Of a stretch of 64,000 nt of DNA, positions 52,272-60,314 are shown piece by piece. The notes below the pieces were generated by a model. That model saw only the letters and a list, made by a program, of their open reading frames with translations. It was not told the DNA's origin and made no database searches. A program made the position numbers and the translations under genes. Every line of letters begins with the position of its first letter. Within the stretch, counting starts at the first letter, position 1. Source of the stretch: Bacteroidota bacterium. GTDB taxonomy: Bacteria; Bacteroidota; Bacteroidia; Sphingobacteriales; Sphingobacteriaceae. The stretch lies in NCBI GenBank assembly GCA_023450085.1, contig JAEXHI010000002.1, forward strand, positions 1 through 64,000, read 5' to 3'.

Positions 52272-52738
52272 ACATATTCCTTTCTAAAGATTAATAGATT
52301 CTCATTGATGCGCCCTAAGCATAGATTGGATTTTTGAAGGGGACAATTTTTCTTGGATATTTCTTAATTCCCTTTGTATAAGACAGTGTTATGTGTAGAG
52401 AAGGATTGTTTGTAATTCAATAAGATGAACCGCTCTTAGCAGTAAACTTTATATGACTTCTCAGAATAACATCATTTTTGCTATGCTACAAAAATATGTT
52501 GTAAAATACGGGAGCTGGAAAGCGAAAACTGAGATGAAGAAATTATTCCAACTATATCAGAAAAGGCCAAGACAGAACCTTGTTGTTGGCACAAAGATAC
52601 CTTTAAATTATGGTATTAGCTAATCTTGGCGAGTAATAAAATCCTGTTCTCTTTGGAAAGGCACTGTAAAACAGTGCTTAAGGTGCTGTGGTAGCATAAA
52701 ATGACGATAAAAAGATTTTTCACAGTTTCTCTCTACAT
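52272..52738. other. Long putative leader of the cold-shock operon
   Basis: 467 bases with no gene. On the minus strand -7 boxes TATCTTTG (52599-52592) and TATTTTTG (52506-52499) are present. Either would give a leader of more than 200 bases, as in several cold-shock mRNAs. Confidence 0.45.
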
Positions 52739-53362
52739 CTACGAGTAAGTTTGTGCGACAAGAAAGGAGGTAGCCTGGCGAATTTTTGATCGCCCTTCTT
52801 CGGTTTTTAAATCTATCCCACAAAAATGACTGCCATTTACTTCCGTGAATAGGTTGAGGTAGTAAAGCCCAGCAACTAAGATAGCCAATACCGCACGTTG
52901 GTCTGTTGCCTTATCTCCAAAATGCGGATCGCTAATGCCCTTAAGCAGTACTTCACCATTGGCTTCTTGGTCGTCGATTAATTTTTGAAGCGACTTACGT
53001 TCTTCCGAGAGACTCCATAATAACACTTTTTGCAATGCTTTATTTTGAGACACAAATTCAAACTGTTCCAGCAGCATTTGAGTTAAAAATTCTTTTCCGC
53101 CATCTGTAATTTCCTTTGGCACCAAATCGCCAGTTACATTGCTCCAAAAATCCTGGGAATGGATGTATTCATCAATAAGCTGTTCAGTGCTGCCAAAGTA
53201 TTTGTAAATCAGTTTTTTGTCCAGTCCAGCTGTTGCCGCAATGTTATTCACTTTCAATGCCGTGTAGCCTTTGGAGCGAAGAATGGTTCCCACAGCATCC
53301 AAAAATTGCTGCTTGCTTTTGTTTTTGTCCCTTCCCCTACTTGTGGTGGTATTTGTTTCCAT
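52739..53362 (-). CDS. TetR-family transcriptional repressor
   Basis: Regulator of 207 residues. The N-terminal HTH (about 8-52, GRDKNKSKQQFLDAVGTILRSKGYTALKVNNIAATAGLDKKLIYKYFGS) is typical of TetR/AcrR. The rest is the helical ligand domain. The ORF could open 17 residues earlier, but the METNTTTSRGRDK start is better. It is divergent from the YARHG gene across a region with a GTCACCA-CT-TGGTGAC palindrome, which probably is its operator, so autoregulation is likely. No efflux pump is adjacent. Confidence 0.88.
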   Translation of the reverse strand: METNTTTSRGRDKNKSKQQFLDAVGTILRSKGYTALKVNNIAATAGLDKKLIYKYFGSTEQLIDEYIHSQDFWSNVTGDLVPKEITDGGKEFLTQMLLEQFEFVSQNKALQKVLLWSLSEERKSLQKLIDDQEANGEVLLKGISDPHFGDKATDQRAVLAILVAGLYYLNLFTEVNGSHFCGIDLKTEEGRSKIRQATSFLVAQTYS

Positions 53363-53401
53363 TTTTGCGGTAGTTTTTAAAGAATTATGCTCATTATTTT
53401 T

Positions 53402-53409
53402 CAAAAATA
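53402..53409 (-). promoter_or_regulatory. -7 box of the TetR gene
   Basis: TATTTTTG on the minus strand, about 40 bases before ATG 53362 and next to the operator palindrome. Confidence 0.45.
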
Positions 53410-53421
53410 ACAAATTATAAG

Positions 53422-53451
53422 GTCACCACTTGGTGACTTTTAATATATTTG
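53422..53451 (+). promoter_or_regulatory. TetR operator palindrome and divergent promoter
   Basis: GTCACCA and TGGTGAC are perfect 7-bp arms with a CT centre (53422-53437). A plus-strand TATATTTG box follows at 53444-53451, seven bases away, so a bound repressor could block both directions. Confidence 0.65.
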
Positions 53452-53572
53452 CAGTAAAACGAAGCGTTCGGCTATCGTTTGTTACGCCCTACAATTACCT
53501 TAAAAATAGAGAAACATATATGGAATAGCATGGTTTTTTGATCATCAATGGAATAAAAATGTTTAAAACACA

Positions 53573-54301
53573 ATGAAGTATATATCCCTTTGGTTTCTCT
53601 TGTTCTTTTGTGCTACAGCAAATGCCCAAACACTTAAAAATTGCGCTTCGTGTGCTAGTAAGCTGATTAATCAGGCTGAAATAGCAAATCTTAGTGCAGA
53701 TGAAATACGATTGCTCACCAACGAGATTTATGCTAGAAAAGGCTATCGTTTCGACAATCAAAGGTTTCAGGATTTTTTTGATGGGCAAAGCTGGTACAAG
53801 CCTGTTAAAGATAACAAGAGCATTGTTTATAATGGTATTGAAAAACAAAACATCAGTCTATTACAAGAACGTGTAAAGCAGTTAAGATTGGATAGGAGTA
53901 TACTTATCAATCAGCTTAAGGTGTTTAAAAAATTAGTTTTATCCAATGGCTCCAATGAGTTGAAATTGCAATTTGGCTTCACGTATGAACCTGATAATGG
54001 AGAAGAGCCAAAGCTTTTGAAGGAAGTGTTGAGTAAAATAAATTTAGATGATATTAATGAGTATAAGCATAAAGGGCTTCATAGTACCTTAGTGGATAAT
54101 GGTTTTGTGAAGAAGGTTTTCGAACTTTCCATTGAAAAGGGGAGCGTAAATTTAGTTTACAACTATATGGGGCATTCCAAAATTATAGAAGACTTTGGTG
54201 AATTTACAGATTACCGCTCCGAAAATGAATTTATGTACAGCTGGCAATTCGAATACAAAAATGGCAAGCTAAAATTTGTGAGGTTAGCTGTGGCTGGATA
54301 G
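53573..54301 (+). CDS. Secreted YARHG-domain protein
   Basis: 242-residue protein with a signal peptide (LFFCATANAQT). Residues about 38-80 show the YARHG domain, LTNEIYARKGYRFDNQRFQDFFDGQSWYKP. This extracellular or periplasmic domain has unknown function and often occurs with lipoproteins. The remaining 150 residues are not recognised. It is 20 bases upstream of another exported protein gene, so the two probably form an operon. It is the first gene beyond the TetR operator. Confidence 0.82.
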   Translation: MKYISLWFLLFFCATANAQTLKNCASCASKLINQAEIANLSADEIRLLTNEIYARKGYRFDNQRFQDFFDGQSWYKPVKDNKSIVYNGIEKQNISLLQERVKQLRLDRSILINQLKVFKKLVLSNGSNELKLQFGFTYEPDNGEEPKLLKEVLSKINLDDINEYKHKGLHSTLVDNGFVKKVFELSIEKGSVNLVYNYMGHSKIIEDFGEFTDYRSENEFMYSWQFEYKNGKLKFVRLAVAG

Positions 54302-54320
54302 TTAATTTAAAATTAAAAGA

Positions 54321-55016
54321 ATGATCAAAAAAATGATAGCGCTCTTCACTATTGTAATATTGATTGGTTCTTGTAACGGACAAACAATGTCGTTGGACAA
54401 AGCAGCTTTGGACTTGGAACATCTCGATTTTTCTACCAGGGTGTCGGCATTGTTGCCTGAACGGACGAGGGAGAAAAAATATGATGGCTGGTATCAGGTA
54501 AAGTCATCTTCGATTGAAAAAGTGACGGTGTACGATGACGAGTTTGGAGAAGATCGTAAACCTATCTGGACTGAATATAGGCAACGTAGTTTCAGTAGCA
54601 GGGATGAATTGGCCAAAATCAACAAATTTGGTTTTAATACCGTAAATATGGCGGTAGCCTTGGACGGAGAGCTAATGGTGGTTAATGGTGTGGCGGGTCG
54701 CATGACTTTAAGTGAGATTGAAGAATTTGTAAAACTGTTAAGTAAAAAATACGGTGAGGCGATCAGAACAAAAGGAGAGTTTATGAAGCCGTTTGATATT
54801 TATACTTGGAAGTTAAAAGATCGCCTCATCAAGTATGTGCCTTTGTTTGATGACGAGGCCGGCACCTTGAATGTGGTAATAGATAGAGATAAACAAAGCA
54901 TACAAGGAGGAGTGAAGCAGCCGCATTATAAAGGATTGGTGTTTGTGGTTAATCATAAGCATGCGGATAAGGTGGTTGGGAATTTCCATACAGGTGAGTT
55001 GCTGTATTGCCAGTAA
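54321..55016 (+). CDS. Predicted lipoprotein of unknown function
   Basis: 231-residue exported protein. MIKKMIALFTIVILIGSC is a signal sequence with lipobox LIGSC (C18). The mature part has no recognised family and no repeats. It contains a GYxxx-like middle region (KKYDGWYQVKSS) and ends with GNFHTGELLYCQ. It follows the YARHG protein gene after 19 bases and has its own terminator at 55093-55121. Both exported proteins are likely expressed together. Confidence 0.7.
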   Translation: MIKKMIALFTIVILIGSCNGQTMSLDKAALDLEHLDFSTRVSALLPERTREKKYDGWYQVKSSSIEKVTVYDDEFGEDRKPIWTEYRQRSFSSRDELAKINKFGFNTVNMAVALDGELMVVNGVAGRMTLSEIEEFVKLLSKKYGEAIRTKGEFMKPFDIYTWKLKDRLIKYVPLFDDEAGTLNVVIDRDKQSIQGGVKQPHYKGLVFVVNHKHADKVVGNFHTGELLYCQ

Positions 55017-55092
55017 AGAACTTTCAGAAGTCCTCAGCATAGAATTAAATAGTTAGAAATGCCATCAAAGAAATAGCTCTCAACAACAAAAG

Positions 55093-55121
55093 AACCAACG
55101 TATTTATTTAAATCGTTGGTT
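55093..55121 (+). terminator. Terminator of the YARHG-lipoprotein unit
   Basis: AACCAACG and CGTTGGTT form an 8-bp stem with a 13-base loop, followed by a T-rich tail to 55130. Confidence 0.85.
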
Positions 55122-55197
55122 TTATTTTTTGGAGATGTAGACTAGATCTTCTCAACATCGTTGACATTGATTAATTTTTCTTGCTAGCTTTATCAAT

Positions 55198-55647
55198 ATG
55201 TTAAAAGAATCTTTAAAATCCCTCTTCGTAAGAGATTTACTTAGGTTAAAATCAGAGATAGAGCAGTATAAAAATGAAAGTAATCTCTGGTTGACGGAAA
55301 AAGATCTTTCTAATTCGGCGGGGAACCTTTGTTTGCATCTCATTGGTAACCTCAATACATTTATAGGCGGCGAGCTTGGCCAGACAGGATATGTAAGGGA
55401 TAGGCCGCTTGAGTTTTCACAAAAAGATGTCCCAAGAACAGAATTGATTCTGAAAATTGAGGAAACCATTGAAGTGGTGAAGCGCTCCATAGGTAGTTTA
55501 AATGCTGGTGATCTTGAGGAGGATTATCCTTCGGTAAAGGTAGTTGAAGGGGGGAGTTCCATTGGCTTTATGCTGGTCCATTTGTTGGGCCACCTTACTT
55601 ATCACCTTGGCCAGATCAATTACCATCGGAGATTGTTGGATGTTTAA
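55198..55647 (+). CDS. DinB/DUF1572-like four-helix-bundle protein
   Basis: 149-residue protein with the DinB/YfiT metal-binding helical-bundle pattern. The His residues in LCLHLIGNLNTFIG and in HLLGHLTYHLGQINYHRR are placed as the expected metal triad. Members include thiol transferases such as bacillithiol or mycothiol S-transferases, but the substrate here is unknown. A terminator follows at 55684-55709. The length is normal. Confidence 0.85.
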   Translation: MLKESLKSLFVRDLLRLKSEIEQYKNESNLWLTEKDLSNSAGNLCLHLIGNLNTFIGGELGQTGYVRDRPLEFSQKDVPRTELILKIEETIEVVKRSIGSLNAGDLEEDYPSVKVVEGGSSIGFMLVHLLGHLTYHLGQINYHRRLLDV

Positions 55648-55683
55648 AAGAAAAGTAGGAGGTCGTTGAGATCAAAAGTTAGA

Positions 55684-55709
55684 AAAGCCAATCTTTAAAG
55701 GTTGGCTTT
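55684..55709 (+). terminator. Terminator of the DinB-like gene
   Basis: AAAGCCAA and TTGGCTTT form an 8-bp stem with a 10-base loop. The T-tract is short (TTTCC), so it may be weak. Confidence 0.6.
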
Positions 55710-55752
55710 CCTGTTAAAAAAATTATCTTTAAAAGATAATCAATCAAAAAGA

Positions 55753-56631
55753 ATGAAAAAAATAATCTGTTTCCAAGCACTTATTCTTGTGCTCCTATCA
55801 TTTAAAGCATTTTCGCAAACCGACAATCCTGAGCTGCAAAAGATGGCCGACGATGATCAGAATGCTAGAAAAGTTTCAAAAATTGACTGGACCATCTTAA
55901 ATAAAGAAGATAGCTTGAGACGCGTTAGAGTTTTTGAGCTGTTAAAAGAAAACAAAGTCAAAACTGCTAAAGACTACTTAAACTCTGGCATTGTCTTTCA
56001 GCATGGAAACGATACCATAGCCTCAAGTATGGCTGTGAAAACGTTCAAAAAAGCCCTAGAGCTAGATTCTACGCTTAACAGATGGTGGTATGCTGCGGCA
56101 GTTGATAGGGACCTGATGAGAAGAAAACAGCCACAGATTTACGGAACCCAGTTCATCAAAACCTCAGCTAATGGTAAATGGGAACTCTATAAAATGGATG
56201 CTGCAAAAGTAACCGATGCCGAACGTAAGTATTACCGAGTAGAGACTGTTGCCCAACTGAAAGAAAAGGAAAGGCAGATGAACCTAAAATCCATCGACGC
56301 TTATTATGCCGATATCAATTCTGTCGAAAAGGTAATCGAAATGATAAGACAAGAATTCAAAAAAGAGAAACAATCTGAATATAATATCAGCGAAGACCTT
56401 ATCAATAGTTTTGGCTATAGTTTGCTGAAAAAAAATCAAAACCAAGAAGCCCTAAAAATTTTCAAACTCAATACCGAACTCTATCCAAATGGCTTTAATA
56501 CCTACGACAGTTATGGTGAATGCTTAATGGCCTTAGGGCAAAAGAAAGAAGCGCTAAAAGCCTATAAAAAATCATTAGCACTGAATCCGCAGAATGACAA
56601 TGCGAGAAAAATAATTGAAGAAAATAAATAG
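55753..56631 (+). CDS. Exported TPR-repeat protein
   Basis: 292-residue protein with a signal peptide (ICFQALILVLLSFKAFSQ) and C-terminal TPR units (about 220-290: SFGYSLLKKNQNQEALKIFKLNTELYPNGFNTYDSYGECLMALGQKKEALKAYKKSLALNPQ). The nominal ORF extends 17 residues earlier, but ATG 55753 gives the signal peptide. The middle region is helical and unassigned. It resembles the TPR tails found after hydrolase domains in Bacteroidota, but no hydrolase domain is present here. Confidence 0.75.
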   Translation: MKKIICFQALILVLLSFKAFSQTDNPELQKMADDDQNARKVSKIDWTILNKEDSLRRVRVFELLKENKVKTAKDYLNSGIVFQHGNDTIASSMAVKTFKKALELDSTLNRWWYAAAVDRDLMRRKQPQIYGTQFIKTSANGKWELYKMDAAKVTDAERKYYRVETVAQLKEKERQMNLKSIDAYYADINSVEKVIEMIRQEFKKEKQSEYNISEDLINSFGYSLLKKNQNQEALKIFKLNTELYPNGFNTYDSYGECLMALGQKKEALKAYKKSLALNPQNDNARKIIEENK

Positions 56632-56863
56632 CGATCTCTCATCAAAACGTTAAGATCTTTCCAAATGGGACTATTGTTGCCGCTTTTCTAGACAAAGAAT
56701 AACTTGATGGTTAGAAGAGGTTGAACTGTGTATGAACAGTTTCCTTTAGTAGCTTTACGAGTTACATTTATACAACTCTTTTATGAATGATTTAATCCTT
56801 TTTAGCTGGAATTTGGACCAATTCAACTCAGTGAATAAACAGGCTAAATAAGAAATCTAGTTA

Positions 56864-57484
56864 CTATTGTTTATTGCCGTTAATAATTTTTTGTATTTCT
56901 TGATGATTCATATCCTCTACATTATTTCTTATAGCAACACGTCCCCACCAACCTCGTTTTGTTTCATAAACTTTAGAATTTGGGATATTCAAATTTAATT
57001 TAGCTACTACATCATCAACAATTTCTCTGTTTGCTTTATATAGCCTTTGAGGAAGTGCTATAATGAGGCCTTCTCGTAATTCCTCTATATTGGAGTGATT
57101 GTACAATTTAATAAAAATATTAGGTGGCATTCCGGTGCTATATACCTGATTCCAATCCGGAGCCCAAATTTCTGTAGTAAAAAAATCCGGCTGATCCTCT
57201 AGAGATATATTTTTTCGGTATTTAGTCGTCCATGTAATATTGTTTTTTTCGTTCCACTGCATTCGGCCAAAACCCAGCCATTTGTTTTTAGACTTGAAAG
57301 ATTGAAAGGATCGAATAAAAGCCTTTTCAGGAGCAAGCTCAATTAGGCCATTTAACGGTTGTAAAAGCAAAACCCATCTATCCCATAGATACAATCTGGA
57401 AGTTGTTTTGGTATTGATTACGAATATTCGATAATTCCTATAACTCCAATTAGCATTAAAAAGATTACCAAGATTTATTTTCAC
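56864..57484 (-). CDS. Trp-rich hypothetical protein
   Basis: 206-residue soluble protein with ten Trp residues (about 5%), many in pairs or with Arg and Lys (LYLWDRW, RGWWGR). I recognise no family. The start is GTG at 57484. The nearest upstream ATG is followed by TAA, and a near -7 box TATCTTTA lies about ten bases upstream. It sits beside the tRNA genes with a terminator of the tRNA unit between. It could be an accessory gene, but I see no mobility gene or repeat around it. Confidence 0.6.
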   Translation of the reverse strand: MKINLGNLFNANWSYRNYRIFVINTKTTSRLYLWDRWVLLLQPLNGLIELAPEKAFIRSFQSFKSKNKWLGFGRMQWNEKNNITWTTKYRKNISLEDQPDFFTTEIWAPDWNQVYSTGMPPNIFIKLYNHSNIEELREGLIIALPQRLYKANREIVDDVVAKLNLNIPNSKVYETKRGWWGRVAIRNNVEDMNHQEIQKIINGNKQ

Positions 57485-57538
57485 AATTACATATTAAAGA
57501 TAGCATTTAGCAAAACTGCTACTTGACTTTAAAATAAA

Positions 57539-57568
57539 AAAAACCTCCAGTTTTTACTGAAGGTTTTT
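57539..57568 (-). terminator. Terminator of the tRNA unit
   Basis: On the minus strand AAAAACCTTCAG and CTGGAGGTTTTT form a 12-bp stem (one G-T pair) with a T-tract after it. Confidence 0.85.
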
Positions 57569-57618
57569 AAATAATTTTCATGAAATAACTCACCATGTTA
57601 TTTCCAAGATTGAAGAAG

Positions 57619-57690
57619 TAGCCCGTAGGGGAATCGAACCCCTGTTTCCAGAATGAAAATCTGGCGTCCTCACCCCTAGACGAACGGGCC
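57619..57690 (-). tRNA. tRNA-Glu (anticodon TTC), copy 1
   Basis: Full cloverleaf on the minus strand: acceptor GGCCCGT with ACGGGCT, anticodon arm CCAGA-TTTTCAT-TCTGG giving TTC, and a T-arm with GGTTCGATTCC. No encoded CCA. It is identical to copy 2. Confidence 0.95.
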
Positions 57691-57753
57691 ATTACTAATT
57701 GGATTATTTATTGGTTTTTTCGATGTCCAATCATCATCGAAAAATTGTTATAA

Positions 57754-57787
57754 AAAAACCGCCTAAACAATGTTCGAAGCGGTTTTT
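57754..57787 (-). terminator. Terminator between the two tRNA-Glu copies
   Basis: AAAAACCGC and GCGGTTTTT form a 9-bp stem with a 16-base loop, directly after tRNA-Glu copy 2 on the minus strand. The stem would work in both directions. Confidence 0.75.
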
Positions 57788-57788
57788 G

Positions 57789-57860
57789 TAGCCCGTAGGG
57801 GAATCGAACCCCTGTTTCCAGAATGAAAATCTGGCGTCCTCACCCCTAGACGAACGGGCC
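57789..57860 (-). tRNA. tRNA-Glu (anticodon TTC), copy 2
   Basis: The same 72-base cloverleaf as copy 1 with TTC anticodon and no encoded CCA. Confidence 0.95.
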
Positions 57861-57893
57861 ATTAAATCAGAAGTGTCATTTCAACTTCTTTTT

Positions 57894-57969
<76 letters not shown>

Positions 57970-58028
57970 CTCTAAACAATTCGTTTTTTCTTTGGTTAAA
58001 TCCTTAACGCTGTTTCCGAATTGGAATG

Positions 58029-58059
58029 CAAAGATAGGAATGTTTTTTTGTAGTGCAAA
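58029..58059 (-). promoter_or_regulatory. Promoter of the tRNA unit
   Basis: On the minus strand TTTG (58059-58056), 19 bases, TATCTTTG (58036-58029), about 60 bases before the initiator tRNA. The rest of the 57970-58273 gap shows no gene. Confidence 0.75.
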
Positions 58060-58273
58060 TGTTTTTGAGGAAAAATTTAAAATAAATCATAAAAATACCT
58101 GCAGAGCCCCTTGGAGGTGTTTTTTTGCGCAAAACCTGACACCTTTTTGCTTAGCGTACAAAACTGATTGTGTTTTCTCTTCTGGTAAAACAGAAAAACG
58201 TAATTGGAATAAGGAGCATGAGTAGCATTTTGCGTATTATTGCAGATTATTATAATATCCTTATCAAAATATC

Positions 58274-59152
58274 ATGGCACACAAGGCAGGGTTCGTTAGC
58301 ATCATAGGTAAACCAAACGTAGGCAAATCAACATTAATGAATGCGTTGATAGGAGAAAAACTATCCATCATTACCCCAAAAGCACAAACTACCCGTCATC
58401 GCATATTGGGTATTGTGAATGAAGAAGATTTTCAAATTGTATTTTCAGATACACCAGGGATTATAAAACCTAAGTATGGTTTGCAAGATTCGATGATGAC
58501 TGCAGTAGGTGGAGCCTTGCAAGATGCGGATCTTATTTTCTTTGTGACCGATATTAATGAGCGCCATGATGAAAATGATGTGCTTGAAAAAATTGCGAAT
58601 ACCAGTATCCCTTTAGTGGTGCTGATCAACAAAGTAGATAATGCTAATCAAGAGCAGGTATTGGAGAAGATGAATTACTGGAAGGAAAAATTAAATCCTA
58701 TGCACATCTTCGCCATTTCGGCTTTACATGGTTATAACCTAGAAGGACTTTTGCCGTTGATTTTGGAGGTGATCCCAGAGCATCCTGCATATTATGATAA
58801 AGAAGACCTTACCGATAGGCACCTTCGTTTCTTCGTTTCGGAAATCATCAGAGAAAAAATCTTTAATAACTACCAAAAAGAAATTCCTTATAGCACCGAA
58901 GTTATTGTGACCGCTTTTAAGGAAGAAGAAAACATCACTAGAATTAGTGCCGAAATTATTGTAGAACGAGAGTCGCAAAAAAATATCCTGATAGGCAAGG
59001 GCGGTGCTAGCTTGAAAAAAGTAGGGATGGAAGCTCGTAAGGACATCGAGAAATTCATCGATTCGAAAGTGTTCCTGGAAACCTTTGTGAAGGTAATTCC
59101 AGATTGGAGAAGTAAAAAGAACTATCTTAAGAACTTCGGTTACGATAGTTAG
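58274..59152 (+). CDS. era: GTPase Era
   Basis: Ribosome-assembly GTPase of 292 residues that binds the 3' end of 16S rRNA. The G domain has G1 GKPNVGKS (12-19), switch segment TTRHRILGI, G3 DTPG near 60-63 and G4 NKVD near 116-119. A C-terminal KH domain is about 205-290 (ILIGKGGASLKKVGMEARKDIEKF). It is followed by a terminator and a DUF3667 gene. All motifs are complete. Confidence 0.97.
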   Translation: MAHKAGFVSIIGKPNVGKSTLMNALIGEKLSIITPKAQTTRHRILGIVNEEDFQIVFSDTPGIIKPKYGLQDSMMTAVGGALQDADLIFFVTDINERHDENDVLEKIANTSIPLVVLINKVDNANQEQVLEKMNYWKEKLNPMHIFAISALHGYNLEGLLPLILEVIPEHPAYYDKEDLTDRHLRFFVSEIIREKIFNNYQKEIPYSTEVIVTAFKEEENITRISAEIIVERESQKNILIGKGGASLKKVGMEARKDIEKFIDSKVFLETFVKVIPDWRSKKNYLKNFGYDS

Positions 59153-59198
59153 TTGAACTGCCCAAAAAATAGCACGTATTTATTCGAAAATATTTTAG

Positions 59199-59221
59199 AG
59201 CCAAGGGTTTTACTCTTGGCT
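59199..59221 (+). terminator. Terminator of era
   Basis: AGCCAAG and CTTGGCT form a 7-bp stem with a 9-base loop, then six T residues to 59226. Confidence 0.88.
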
Positions 59222-59324
59222 TTTTTATCGCTTTTTTTTATACTTGCATAACCATTTTTGAAGGTTAAACTTCGACCTTGAAATGGATAATAAATTACCA
59301 TACAAACACAAACAACCCTATTAA

Positions 59325-60107
59325 ATGGCAAGTACCTGTCTAAACTGTCAAACACCTATTGCTGAAAACTTTTGTAGCAACTGTGGACAGAAGAAATTTA
59401 AACGAATTGACCGAAAATACGTTGTAGATGAGGCGCAATACCTGCTAGTACACACTAATAAGGGTTTTTTGTATTCTGTGAAAAACATTCTTAAAAATCC
59501 AGGTAAAACAGCGAGAGAATTTATTGACGGAAATAGAGTTAATCATTACAAACCGCTTCTTTTAGCTTTTGTATTAAGTGGTGTTTCTGCATTTCTTTCT
59601 TATAAGGTCCTTAATTTGAATGAACTTTTGGGTCAATTTACTACCCAGATGAATGGCGCTAATGCTAACAAAGCATTTTCTTTTTTGTCGAGTTATAACT
59701 CGGTAATTATGCTCGCTTTTCTGCCTGTGCTTGCTATTTTTACTTCCATTATTTTTCGTAAATGGGGGCAAAATTATTATGAGCATATCGTAATGAATGC
59801 TTTTGGGCTTTCTTGTTATACGCTAGTCACCATTATCATTTCATACCCTATTCTGTATGCGGTAAGGGGAAATATGGATTTATTTATTAAGGTCTTTTCT
59901 GGTTCAACCTTAATCATCCCTTTTATTTTTGTATGGTTCTACAAAGGCTTTTATCCTGAAAGGTCAATAGGAAAGATCATTCTAAAAGTATTCCTCATTA
60001 TTGTAACTGTATTTTTGGCTTATATGGCGGTAATTTTCATAGCGGTTATTCTTATAGGTATTCTCAAAGGGCCAGAAGCACTTAAGATGATGATGCAGCC
60101 CAAATAA
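59325..60107 (+). CDS. DUF3667 zinc-ribbon membrane protein
   Basis: 260-residue protein. The N-terminus has a zinc ribbon with CxxC pairs C5/C8 and C17/C20 (TCLNCQTPIAENFCSNCGQKK), then a basic linker and the segment YLLVHTNKGFLYSVKNILKNPGKTAREFIDGNRVNHYKPLLL, characteristic of DUF3667. About four or five TM helices follow from residue 83. The family is common in Bacteroidota and has no assigned function. It lies between era and der, which is not in itself evidence of a role in translation. Confidence 0.88.
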   Translation: MASTCLNCQTPIAENFCSNCGQKKFKRIDRKYVVDEAQYLLVHTNKGFLYSVKNILKNPGKTAREFIDGNRVNHYKPLLLAFVLSGVSAFLSYKVLNLNELLGQFTTQMNGANANKAFSFLSSYNSVIMLAFLPVLAIFTSIIFRKWGQNYYEHIVMNAFGLSCYTLVTIIISYPILYAVRGNMDLFIKVFSGSTLIIPFIFVWFYKGFYPERSIGKIILKVFLIIVTVFLAYMAVIFIAVILIGILKGPEALKMMMQPK

Positions 60108-60314
60108 GTGCGATCTTCCCATCATCAAGCCTTTACTTAGCCGCATGTAAAGTTCATCGCCAATTGTTCAAAAAATAAGCGTACTTTTGCAAGTCAAACC
60201 CTTTACGCAAAAAGGGAATGACACGAAAAGCAGGTTCCGATTGATTTTATATCGTTCAAAAATTTGCAATCGTAAACCCCTGCCTTGGGCAGGAAAGCAA
60301 AATCGTATATTAAA

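Noticed and set aside
57992..58225. 77-codon plus-strand frame before era
   Set aside because: Covers the tRNA promoter, has low-complexity Lys/Phe-rich content and no signal or motif; likely a chance frame.
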